Assembly (NCBI GenBank): GCA_030623665.1
Contig: JAUXLO010000080.1
Coordinates: 1 to 8,076, forward strand
Reading direction: 5' to 3'
Length of the DNA stretch: 8,076 bases
DNA from: Planctomycetota bacterium
GTDB lineage: Bacteria > Planctomycetota > Brocadiia > Brocadiales > Bathyanammoxibiaceae
Part shown: piece after piece, positions 1-6,946 of the stretch
Numbering within the stretch: position 1 is the stretch's first letter
How the letters are laid out: each line of letters begins with the position of its first letter
The notes under the pieces: generated by a model
What the model was told of the DNA's origin: nothing
Databases searched by the model: none
What the model saw: only the letters and a program-made list of their open reading frames with translations
Position numbers and translations under genes: made by a program

Positions 1-1
1 A

Positions 2-463
2 GATGCAGAGGCCAAAAAAAGGTCTGAAGAGAAGATAGGAAGATTATTGGGAAGGGAAGACGGGGAGGACGTTGCTGATATCAAGAAAGAGATGACAGAG
101 GTCATGGCCGGGAAGGTGGGCGTATTTCGTGATAAACGGAGCCTTACAGAGGCGCTGGCATGCATAAAAGGTCTTAGGGAGCGGTTCAGGAACGTCGCGC
201 TTCGGCACAGGGGCAGGAGGTGGAATCTCTCGTTACAGATGGCCCTTGAGCTGGAGGGGAGCCTGGACGTGGCCGATGCCGTGGTGGCGGGCGCACTCGC
301 CAGGGAAGAGAGCAGGGGCTCTCACTTCCGCACTGATTTCCCCAGGAGGGACGATGAAAAGTGGCTGAGGCATACCCTGGCCTTTTATTCCAGAGACGGC
401 GCCAGACTGCAGCACAGTGAGGTCCGGTCCGGGCCGTTTAAACTGGAAGAGAGGAAATATTAG
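2..463 (+). CDS. sdhA: Succinate dehydrogenase/fumarate reductase flavoprotein subunit, C-terminal part (5' end outside window)
   Basis: The reading frame is open from the left edge and ends at TAG 461-463, so only about 153 C-terminal residues are present. They match the helical C-terminal domain of the SdhA/FrdA flavoprotein. The diagnostic stretch is ESRGSHFRTDFPRRDDEKW, followed by LRHTL, which carries the conserved Arg/His-rich segment facing the active site. Before it comes the typical region around GKVGVFRDKRSLTEAL. In the whole protein, FAD-linked SdhA oxidises succinate to fumarate (or the reverse in fumarate reductase) on the cytoplasmic face of the membrane and passes electrons to SdhB. 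A TTG at 47 could be read as a start, but the family homology continues through it, so the true start lies upstream. The stop overlaps the sdhB start by one base, implying translational coupling. Dehydrogenase and fumarate reductase directions cannot be told apart from this fragment. Confidence 0.93.
   Translation, partial: DAEAKKRSEEKIGRLLGREDGEDVADIKKEMTEVMAGKVGVFRDKRSLTEALACIKGLRERFRNVALRHRGRRWNLSLQMALELEGSLDVADAVVAGALAREESRGSHFRTDFPRRDDEKWLRHTLAFYSRDGARLQHSEVRSGPFKLEERKY
450..454 (+). promoter_or_regulatory. Ribosome binding site of sdhB
   Basis: AGAGG lies eight bases before the GTG at 463, inside the last codons of sdhA. It supports the GTG start, whose first base is the last base of the sdhA stop codon. 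Confidence 0.6.
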
Positions 464-1182
464 TGGGTGACGTAATATTCAACATTCTGCGCTATGACCC
501 TGATTCGGGCAAAGGGCCTCAATTCGAGACCTTTCGTGTACCGTACGAGAAGAAGGACCTGACCGTCCTGGACGGGCTTTTTTATATAGTGGAGAAGCTG
601 GACGGCTCCCTGGCCTTTAGATCCTCGTGCAGGTCGGGCGTATGCGGCTCGTGCGCTATGCACATAAATGGTAAGCACAGGCTTGCCTGTAACACGCAGA
701 TAGCATCGCTCAGGACGCAAGAAATCACCATCAGGCCCCTTGCCCACGTGGAGGTGGAGAAAGACCTGTGCGTGGACATGGACCTGTTCTGGGAGAAATA
801 TGAGCTCGTAAGGCCCTACCTGGTCCCCGGCTCGCCCCCGCCGGAAAAGGAGCGTGTACAGAGCCAGGAGGACAGGGAGGAATTAAACGTGGTGATTGAC
901 TGCATCCAGTGTGCAAGCTGCTATTCCGCATGCCCGGTTACCCTTACCAGTGAGGAGTATATCGGCCCTGCGGCACTCTTAAAGATAGACCGCTTTGTGA
1001 GGGATTCTCGCGACGGCGCCCACATCCAGAGGATAGAGCAGGCGGACGGCCCCTACGGCGCCTGGAGGTGCCATAACGTATTCGCTTGCCAGTGCTGTCC
1101 CAAGGAGCTTGACCCGCCCCGCTCCATCGCCCACATCAAGCGCCGCCTCCTGCGCAAAAGGCTTCTGGGCGGTGAGAAGTAG
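463..1182 (+). CDS. sdhB: Succinate dehydrogenase/fumarate reductase iron-sulfur subunit
   Basis: This 239-residue protein carries electrons from SdhA through three iron-sulfur clusters to the membrane quinone site. The N-terminal ferredoxin-like domain has the [2Fe-2S] ligands C56, C61, C64 and C76 (CRSGVCGSC, then C in HRLACN). The C-terminal domain has CIQCASCYSACP (C147, C150, C153, C157), and the last motif is CHNVFACQCCPK (C203, C209, C211, C212). In E. coli SdhB the last motif is C-x5-C-x3-C-P. Here the second gap is one residue shorter and an additional Cys fills it, while the flanking sequence still aligns. The position of the E. coli quinone-site Trp after the CP motif is Thr here, whereas the His after C203 is kept. 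The GTG start at 463 has AGAGG at 450-454, eight bases away, and overlaps the sdhA stop. No membrane-anchor gene follows, so sdhC/frdC must lie upstream or elsewhere. Confidence 0.95.
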   Translation: MGDVIFNILRYDPDSGKGPQFETFRVPYEKKDLTVLDGLFYIVEKLDGSLAFRSSCRSGVCGSCAMHINGKHRLACNTQIASLRTQEITIRPLAHVEVEKDLCVDMDLFWEKYELVRPYLVPGSPPPEKERVQSQEDREELNVVIDCIQCASCYSACPVTLTSEEYIGPAALLKIDRFVRDSRDGAHIQRIEQADGPYGAWRCHNVFACQCCPKELDPPRSIAHIKRRLLRKRLLGGEK

Positions 1183-1194
1183 ACCTTTTGCCTT

Positions 1195-1211
1195 AGGGCG
1201 ACGTCCGCCCT
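1195..1211. other. Small GC hairpin between convergent sdhB and C25 genes
   Basis: AGGGCG and CGCCCT form a perfect 6-bp stem with a five-base loop in the 50-bp gap between the two convergent stop codons. Neither strand has a T run after the stem, so it is not a canonical intrinsic terminator. It may still slow or end transcription from both sides. A run of nine C follows at 1219-1227. Confidence 0.35.
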
Positions 1212-1232
1212 CAGCCGGCCCCCCCCCAGAGG

Positions 1233-3386
1233 TTAAACCGGAGGACGCAGCGGTCCTATACCGGGCTTGGGCATGACCTGGCAAAAACGGTATCCCGGTG
1301 CCCAAAAACATACGGAGACCCCCGGCCGTATCGGCCGTCGACCCGGTCTCGGAGGCGGGAGGATGTCTTTTAAAGCCACTTTCATGTGCGTTGAGGAGGG
1401 CTCAAGCCTCTTGAGCATCTTGTCCTTCCACCAGACGGTTATGACGCTGTTCTTGGGACAGGCCGACAATTTGATGCTGAGAAAGCCGTTTGATAATATA
1501 GCCCGGAGCCGTATCTGGAGTGGCTGGTCCCTCCACAGCTCGATTGTCGGGTCACCTACAACGTGGTAGATCTCGAAGTGGTCTTTGATTGCCTCTGGGC
1601 TTCCGCTCTTCTTGACAGGCAGGTATGACTTCCCATAGTTCAAGACGTCGCCAAGGCGGTTTCGTTTGACCGGATAGCTGGTGGTCGTGCCCGGGAAGGT
1701 TGGCAGAACTCCTCCCCACATGGCATCAAATAGCGCCTTCATCAGGGAGTCGTTAAGCCAGGTGTGGGATAGTCTGGTTGCAGCGATTAGCGAGGGGGCA
1801 CCACCTTTCATCTTGAGTATCTTCTCTGCAAAACAATCCCTTGCGCCACTCAGGTCAAAGTGCCCGGTCAGACAGTTGATGCTGTAGAACATCGTGGGGA
1901 CGTCGCTGGTGATATTATTCAGGTGGCTCATCTTGAATGAGGGATGGGCCCATCCGTTGTCATCTCCATGGTCCCTGTGTGCGGTCATTAGTTGTCCCTC
2001 TGTGGTCGCGTCGATGAGCGCGTTGGTCGCTGTAGTAGGGTCGGTTATGGCGTCAACTACTTCTTGCGGGACTGGTGTGCCGTCTCTGTATAGCTGCGGG
2101 TTCGGATTGTCGGAGACGTATATCCTTTCTACGTCAAACCCGAGGGTTGTCATGTGTTCGCGGATACTTTCCATGGTCTTCATGTAGCCCCTGTCGGCCT
2201 TGCCGTCGTGGGAGCTGTCCTGAAAATAGGCGGCAAAGGACATCCTGTCGTAGTAGTCGTGGTCTACAGGCGGGTTCTTTTCGTAGGAGATGGTCTGATC
2301 AGCCACCGCCATGGCCTCCTTGGCGGTGCGTACGGGGATACGGCCTATGGAGAGCCTCGGCAGTACGCAGTCCCTGGGTCCCTTCGGGTCGGTATCGGTT
2401 GAGTAATAGTAATCCGTGACGTTGCTGCCGAACTTGCCACCCGTGATGTTTTCTGTTTTAATCGTGTTGACGTCACCGAACAGCAGGACATGGCGCAGTC
2501 GGGACGGAGCCTTTGACGCATTACGGATGTAGCCCTTGATTTTGGCGACGCTGTTTCCGACGGTGTTTATGGAAACGGTCTTCGTTCGAAGACCACGTGT
2601 GTTCTTCCATTTGGCCAACTTGTCCGCAGCCTTCTTGAACTTCTCATGGTAGATTATCAGAAATTCCGGTCCCCGCAGCCGGAAGTGTGTCCTGATTGGC
2701 GGGAACGCCAGCCGGTCCTCGATTCTCCGCCTCGGGTTCAGGAACAGGTTTCCAAACGCCTCCCGGTCAGTGGCGGGATCGGCTATTGAATACTCAAGCG
2801 CCTTAGCTTTCTTCGGTTTTACGTCGATGGTTACTGTCACGCTGGTGTGGCCGGTCAGCCTCTTCTTTGCGGGGTTGTACTGAAACGGCCTCACGTGAAT
2901 AAGGAGTCCGCGGTACTCGTCCAGGTTGAACGGCCCTGTTATCTCAACAATTTCTTTGGGATAAGGTACATCCTTCCGATAGAAGCCCTTGTCGTATTCA
3001 AAGACGTGCTCTTCTTCTGGACCGTCCATAATATTTTCCTGAGAGGGCAGCACCAGTATGTCGTCGAACTGCACAGATTTGCCTGTCTTCACCTTGCACG
3101 TGTAATTACAGTTGAAGGGTATCTGTACGTATCGTCCGAAGGACGGCAGAAGAGGCCTGCCGCTCCCGGACAAAAAGCCTGTTGCCGCAATATTGACCTG
3201 CTTGAAGGGTATCCTCCTTCCCTCCACCTCGTGGACGTCATCTGAGAGATAGAATCCCGGAAAGGTATAAGATATGACGATACGCCCCTTTGACTCCTCT
3301 ACCTTGACGGTAGGCTCCTCGCCGTGAACCTCGGCATCGAACCCCTCCAGGGGTCGTTGCGGATTCAGTTGTTTGAATTCCCTCAT
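1233..3386 (-). CDS. Gingipain-like cysteine peptidase, family C25, without signal peptide
   Basis: This 717-residue protein has the plan of family C25 (clan CD) cysteine peptidases. An N-terminal propeptide-like beta region (about 1-230) contains SGRPLLPSFGRYVQIP, resembling the G-x-P-x-LP...V-x-IP signature of C25 propeptides. The catalytic domain (about 235-615) shows LLFGD (301-305), TDYYYSTD (324-331), GRIPVR (348-353), the probable catalytic His473 in HRDHGDDNGW, the probable nucleophile Cys505 in SINCLTGHFD, and the closing VGDPTIELW. The His-Cys gap of 32 residues is close to that of gingipain R. A last beta-rich region (about 618-717) may be an Ig-like domain. The ATG at 3386 is chosen because AAGGAGG sits seven bases before it. 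A TTG six codons upstream would contain the ribosome site within its coding part, and a TAA precedes that TTG. No signal peptide or type IX secretion tail is visible. The gene stands alone, so its substrate is unknown. Confidence 0.87.
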   Translation of the reverse strand: MREFKQLNPQRPLEGFDAEVHGEEPTVKVEESKGRIVISYTFPGFYLSDDVHEVEGRRIPFKQVNIAATGFLSGSGRPLLPSFGRYVQIPFNCNYTCKVKTGKSVQFDDILVLPSQENIMDGPEEEHVFEYDKGFYRKDVPYPKEIVEITGPFNLDEYRGLLIHVRPFQYNPAKKRLTGHTSVTVTIDVKPKKAKALEYSIADPATDREAFGNLFLNPRRRIEDRLAFPPIRTHFRLRGPEFLIIYHEKFKKAADKLAKWKNTRGLRTKTVSINTVGNSVAKIKGYIRNASKAPSRLRHVLLFGDVNTIKTENITGGKFGSNVTDYYYSTDTDPKGPRDCVLPRLSIGRIPVRTAKEAMAVADQTISYEKNPPVDHDYYDRMSFAAYFQDSSHDGKADRGYMKTMESIREHMTTLGFDVERIYVSDNPNPQLYRDGTPVPQEVVDAITDPTTATNALIDATTEGQLMTAHRDHGDDNGWAHPSFKMSHLNNITSDVPTMFYSINCLTGHFDLSGARDCFAEKILKMKGGAPSLIAATRLSHTWLNDSLMKALFDAMWGGVLPTFPGTTTSYPVKRNRLGDVLNYGKSYLPVKKSGSPEAIKDHFEIYHVVGDPTIELWRDQPLQIRLRAILSNGFLSIKLSACPKNSVITVWWKDKMLKRLEPSSTHMKVALKDILPPPRPGRRPIRPGVSVCFWAPGYRFCQVMPKPGIGPLRPPV

Positions 3387-3535
3387 TTTGCCCCCTCCTT
3401 TCAATTATTTTGACCAAGGCTTTTAGACTGTTTTTGTTTTTGTATGGTTATGGCGATATTTCTTTCGGGCTGAAGATTTCTATTCTGTATGGTGTGGGCC
3501 GTGGAAAGTCCCCCCTCCTAAAAAAGCCTATGAAG
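3387..3535 (-). other. Leader region of the C25 gene with repeated and complementary segments
   Basis: The predicted leader begins with GGCTTTTTTAG (3528-3518) and contains near its 3' end CTAAAAGCC (3426-3418). These pair perfectly if two U are bulged. The 9-mer AGGAGGGGG occurs twice: at 3519-3511 without any start codon after it, and at 3399-3391 as the real ribosome site. The stretch between is rich in A on the mRNA. This may be a regulated leader or simply an accidental fold. I recognise no riboswitch class. Confidence 0.3.
3394..3400 (-). promoter_or_regulatory. Strong ribosome binding site of the C25 gene
   Basis: Read on the minus strand, AAGGAGG lies seven bases before ATG 3386-3384. 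It fixes the start at MREFKQLN and excludes the TTG at 3404, whose reading would run through this site. Confidence 0.8.
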
Positions 3536-3564
3536 ATATTAAATGAGCGGAGAAGCCGTGTCAA
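3536..3564 (-). promoter_or_regulatory. Sigma70-like promoter of the C25 gene
   Basis: On the minus strand a perfect -35 box TTGACA (3564-3559) is followed after exactly 17 bases by TAATAT (3541-3536), which matches TATAAT at four of six positions including the important first, second and last bases. Transcription would begin near 3529 and leave an untranslated leader of about 143 nt. Found by inspection; no expression evidence. Confidence 0.55.
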
Positions 3565-3796
3565 GGGAGATTTACACATATGCGGCCTATATTAACACAT
3601 CTGGCCCAAATACGGCCCATGCTGGGTCTGTCAGAGGTCTTAAGCTTAGGGGTGGTCGTGTGTTAGGCAGGTTTCCAGCGGGAGGTGGGGCGCCGTGATG
3701 CAGGGGGCAGACGCGGCATGCAGCTGTATACGAGTGTTCTAGACGGATGTTGTAGCAAGCTCCAACGGCGCAAATAAAAGGGAATTCTTGAGGTAG

Positions 3797-3848
3797 GGGC
3801 AGTCCGCCTCAGGCGGATGTGCACCACACTGATAGGCGGAATCTGCCC
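3797..3848. repeat. Nested inverted repeats with two alternative hairpins
   Basis: TCCGCCT and AGGCGGA form a perfect 15-base palindrome at 3803-3817 centred on C3810. The same left arm extended, GGGCAG-TCCGCCT (3797-3809), also pairs with AGGCGGA-AT-CTGCCC (3834-3848), giving a 13-bp stem with a two-base bulge. The two structures share the TCCGCCT arm and exclude each other. Seen on the minus strand it would lie about 180 nt after the ppdK stop, but no T run follows, so it is not a standard terminator. Confidence 0.65.
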
Positions 3849-3920
3849 TGCAAACTTGCTGGTAGATCGTGCCGAAGGTCAGACCCGCCTCTGGCGCAAA
3901 TGTGGAGCTGCATAACCAAC

Positions 3921-3972
3921 AGGTGCGTCAAGGCGGCCTACGATACTAAGTGCGGTGCATCAAGACGCACCT
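3921..3972. repeat. 9-bp inverted repeat enclosing an imperfect direct repeat
   Basis: AGGTGCGTC (3921-3929) is perfectly complementary to GACGCACCT (3964-3972), separated by 34 bases. Within it GGTGCGTCAAGGCG (3922-3935) and GGTGCATCAAGACG (3954-3967) match at 12 of 14 positions. It lies about 60 to 110 nt past the ppdK stop on the minus strand. Confidence 0.5.
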
Positions 3973-4030
3973 TGTGCCGATCTGGTTTATATCGCGTGGG
4001 ATGGAACTTATCATCGTCGCAGAGGGTGTG

Positions 4031-6799
4031 TTAAACTGTGGAGGAGATCTCTCCGCCGTGGATATTGGCCCTGGCGGCGGTGAGGCGGGCGATGGGTACC
4101 CTGTAGGGGGAACAACTCACGTAGTTCATTCCTATGCGGTGGCAGAATTCGATGGACTCGGGGTCACCGCCGTGTTCGCCGCAGATGCCTATCTTTAAGT
4201 CCGGCCTGGTGGTCCTCCCCTTCTTGACTCCTATCTCTATCAGCTGGCCGACACCGTTTTGGTCAAGTGACTGGAACGGGTCTTTTTCAAGGATGCCCTT
4301 TTCTATGTAGTCCGGCAGGAAGTTGGCCACGTCGTCGCGGCTGAAGCCGAATGTCATCTGGGTCAGGTCGTTGGTCCCGAAGGAGAAGAACTCGGCCTGT
4401 TCGGCTATCTTATCGGCCATCAGGGCCGCCCTGGGCAACTCAATCATGGTACCCACGGCATATTTGACCCTAGTACCCTTTTTCTTCATTATGGTCCGGG
4501 CCAGCTTATTTATGCTGTCTTTTAGCAGGCCGAACTCTGCGGCGGTGCATACGAGGGGGATCATTATCTCCGGATGTATCTCTATGCCCTTTTTCTTTAC
4601 GTTGCAGGCGGCTTCGATGACGGCCCTTACCTGCATGTCATAGATATCCTGATAGGTGATTCCCAGCCGGCACCCGCGGTGACCAAGCATTGGATTCAAT
4701 TCTTGCAGTCGTGCAACGGCCAACTTGACGTCCTTTAGGGTCATACCCATCTTCTTGGCCATTCCCCTCTGGCTCTGTTCTTCGTGTGGCAGAAATTCGT
4801 GGAGGGGTGGGTCAAGCAGACGGATGGTGACGGGCAGGCCCTTCATGGTCCTGAATATCTTTTCAAAGTCACTCCTCTGCATGGGAAGAAGCTTGTGTAA
4901 GGCCTTTTCGTATAACGTGTTGGGACATTCAAGCGACTTTTTTAGTTTGGCGATTTCCCCCTTTAGTTCAGGTCTCTTTTCTTTTGGTGCCTTTCTAAGT
5001 TCATCTTCAAGTGCTTCTATCCTTACCTTTAGACCCTTTACCTCGGGTGCAAGCAGAATCATCTGCCTGACAAAGTCTATTCTGTGTTCTCCGAAGAACA
5101 TGTGTTCAGTGCGGCAGAGGCCGATTCCCTGTGCACCAAACATCCTTGCCTTGGCGGCGTCTTGAGGTGTATCGGCATTGGTCCTAATCTCTAGTTTCCT
5201 GAATTCGTCTGCCCAGTTCATAAGCGTGGCAAAATCGCTACTGAGCTTGGGTTCAATTGTAGATACCTGCCCCCGCATCACCTCACCGACGGTACCGTCC
5301 AGCGATATGTAGTCGCCCCGTTTTATTACCTTGCTGTTGACGCTGAAGCGCTGCGCCTTGTAGTCAACGTCTACATCACCCGCACCTACCACACAGCACC
5401 TGCCCATACCCCTGGCCACTACGGCGGCGTGGGAGGTCATACCACCCCGGCTGGTGAGGATGCCCTGAGCGGCATGCATACCTGCCACATCCTCCGGGGA
5501 GGTCTCTTTTCTGACCAGGATAACCTTCTCCTTCCGTGCGGCCAGCTCTTCAGCCTCTTCTGCGCTAAAGACTACTTTGCCCGTAGCCGCGCCGGGTGAG
5601 GCGGGCAGTCCGGTGGCTATTACCACTTTCTTAGCCTTTGGGTCAAATATGGGGTGCAGGAGCTGGTCTAATTGTTGCGGGTCTATCCTCATGACGGCCA
5701 TTTTTTTGTCTATAAGGCCCTCTTTCACCAGGTCGGTTGCTATCCTCAGGGACGCCTCGGCGGTTCGTTTGCCGTTTCGTGTCTGGAGCATATAGAGCTT
5801 GTCCTCCTGGATGGTGAACTCTATGTCCTGCATGTCCCTGTAGTGTCTTTCGAGGATGTCTTTATAGCGCAGGATCTCTTCATACAGGTGGGGCATCCCT
5901 TTTCGCAGGTTTCTGATAGGTTCTGGTGTACGGATTCCCGCCACTACATCCTCGCCCTGGGCGTTAATCAGGAACTCGCCGTAGAGGGCATTTTCGCCGG
6001 TCGAGGGGTTTCTCGTGAAGCAGACGCCAGTTGCAGAATGGTTACCCATATTGCCGAACACCATCACTTGGACGTTTACGGCGGTGCCAAGAAGACCTTG
6101 GATGTTGTATAGCTCTCTATATTTGATTGCCCGCGGATTATTCCATGAAGAAAACACTGCGTTAATGGCCTTTTGGAGCTGGGCCCTCGGGTCGTCTACG
6201 AAGTCCTCACCGGTATCCTTTTTGCATATGTCTTTAAACTTTTTGACGAGATCCTGGAGGTGTTTAACGGTGAGGTCTGTGTCGTTTTTGATGCGGGCCT
6301 TCTTTTTTGCCCTTTCAACTTCATGTTCAAACTTGTCACGGTGTATTCCCATGACCACGTCGCCGAACATGCAGATAAATCGGCGGTAGGCATCCCACGC
6401 AAACCTTTCGTTGCCCGTTTTATTTATAAGCGCCAGGAGGGTCTCCTCGTTCAGTCCGAGGTTAAGTACGGTGTCCATCATTCCGGGCATGGAGGCTGCT
6501 GCACCGCTGCGAACCGATACAAGAAGCGGGTGGGTCGTATCACCCAGCCCCGCCCCCAGAGTCTTTTCCAACCGGGCGAGATTTTTATCAAGTTCCGCCG
6601 AAAGTCTGTGGGGGTATTTCTGGTTGTTCTCGTAATAGAACTTACACACCTCAGTACTTATGGTGAAGCCGGAGGGTACTGGCAGTCCAAGGTTGCTCAT
6701 CTCGGCAAGGTTTGCGCCCTTTCCCCCCAGGAGGGCACGCATTTCAGCGCTTCCTTCCCCCTTACCGTTTCCAAAGAAGTATATGTACTTTTTGCCCAT
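4031..6799 (-). CDS. ppdK: Pyruvate, phosphate dikinase
   Basis: The 922-residue cytoplasmic enzyme interconverts pyruvate, ATP and phosphate with phosphoenolpyruvate, AMP and pyrophosphate. The N-terminal ATP-grasp domain (about 1-345) has GGKGANLAEM and VSVRSGAAASMPGMMDT. The central swivelling domain carries GGMTSHAAVVARG with the phosphorylated His457. The C-terminal barrel (about 515-905) has GLCRTEHMF, IRLLDPPLHEF, GTMIELPRA, FSFGTNDLTQM and CGEHGG with catalytic Cys873. Thr455, two residues before His457, is the position modified by PPDK regulatory proteins in other organisms. Compared with the roughly 874-residue Clostridium enzyme there is about 40 extra residues, placed near 583-630 and rich in Lys/Glu. 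The ATG at 6799 agrees with the family's N-terminus (KKYIYFFG) and a TAG lies three codons upstream, but no good ribosome site is near it. A downstream ATG (Met20) has GGAAGGA before it, yet would remove conserved sequence. Confidence 0.97.
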   Translation of the reverse strand: MGKKYIYFFGNGKGEGSAEMRALLGGKGANLAEMSNLGLPVPSGFTISTEVCKFYYENNQKYPHRLSAELDKNLARLEKTLGAGLGDTTHPLLVSVRSGAAASMPGMMDTVLNLGLNEETLLALINKTGNERFAWDAYRRFICMFGDVVMGIHRDKFEHEVERAKKKARIKNDTDLTVKHLQDLVKKFKDICKKDTGEDFVDDPRAQLQKAINAVFSSWNNPRAIKYRELYNIQGLLGTAVNVQVMVFGNMGNHSATGVCFTRNPSTGENALYGEFLINAQGEDVVAGIRTPEPIRNLRKGMPHLYEEILRYKDILERHYRDMQDIEFTIQEDKLYMLQTRNGKRTAEASLRIATDLVKEGLIDKKMAVMRIDPQQLDQLLHPIFDPKAKKVVIATGLPASPGAATGKVVFSAEEAEELAARKEKVILVRKETSPEDVAGMHAAQGILTSRGGMTSHAAVVARGMGRCCVVGAGDVDVDYKAQRFSVNSKVIKRGDYISLDGTVGEVMRGQVSTIEPKLSSDFATLMNWADEFRKLEIRTNADTPQDAAKARMFGAQGIGLCRTEHMFFGEHRIDFVRQMILLAPEVKGLKVRIEALEDELRKAPKEKRPELKGEIAKLKKSLECPNTLYEKALHKLLPMQRSDFEKIFRTMKGLPVTIRLLDPPLHEFLPHEEQSQRGMAKKMGMTLKDVKLAVARLQELNPMLGHRGCRLGITYQDIYDMQVRAVIEAACNVKKKGIEIHPEIMIPLVCTAAEFGLLKDSINKLARTIMKKKGTRVKYAVGTMIELPRAALMADKIAEQAEFFSFGTNDLTQMTFGFSRDDVANFLPDYIEKGILEKDPFQSLDQNGVGQLIEIGVKKGRTTRPDLKIGICGEHGGDPESIEFCHRIGMNYVSCSPYRVPIARLTAARANIHGGEISSTV

Positions 6800-6946
6800 G
6801 GTGTGCTACGTCGTCTTCTTTAGCCTCCCTCGCTCAGGTGTGAGTAACATGGTAGGAACTAATAGCGTAGCCGTACTACAATGATGGGGTCATAAGCCTC
6901 ACTTGCAATATATTTTTGATATAAGACAAAGAAGACAAGAGACGGA

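Larger units (their letters stand above)
3565..4030. other. Noncoding block between ppdK end and C25 promoter
   Basis: About 465 bp without a gene that I can support. The short open frames here lack ribosome sites and family features. The block contains a nested inverted-repeat cluster (3797-3848), a 9-bp inverted repeat with a long loop (3921-3972), and the 9-mer GGCGCAAAT twice (3767-3775 and 3893-3901). No tRNA, known RNA family, transposase remnant or CRISPR array was recognised. Part of it must be the 3' untranslated region of ppdK. Confidence 0.5.

Noticed and set aside
47..463. TTG at 47 as the start of a small 138-residue gene
   Set aside because: The frame is open to the left edge and the protein is plainly the C-terminal part of SdhA, so the start is outside the window.
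1195..1211. Intrinsic terminator for sdhB or the C25 gene
   Set aside because: The stem is only 6 bp and no T run follows on either strand; listed only as a hairpin.
3387..3404. TTG at 3404 as the start of the C25 peptidase
   Set aside because: The ribosome site AAGGAGG would lie inside the first codons; it is well placed for the ATG at 3386, six codons on.
3410..3595. 61-residue open frame on the + strand over the C25 leader
   Set aside because: It lacks a ribosome site, lies opposite a good promoter and leader, and has no recognisable domain.
3662..3668. GTTAGGC as an integron attC core site
   Set aside because: No complementary RYYYAAC partner (such as GCCTAAC) lies at a fitting distance, and no integrase or cassette gene is present.
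3819..4034. 71-residue Cys/Arg-rich open frame in the noncoding block
   Set aside because: It begins at a GTG with no ribosome site, runs through the inverted repeats and into the ppdK stop, and resembles no protein I know.
6173..6823. 216-residue open frame antisense to ppdK, and the other long antisense frames over ppdK, the C25 gene and sdhB
   Set aside because: They overlap well-supported genes, have no family features or convincing ribosome sites, and are expected by-products of the coding strand's composition.
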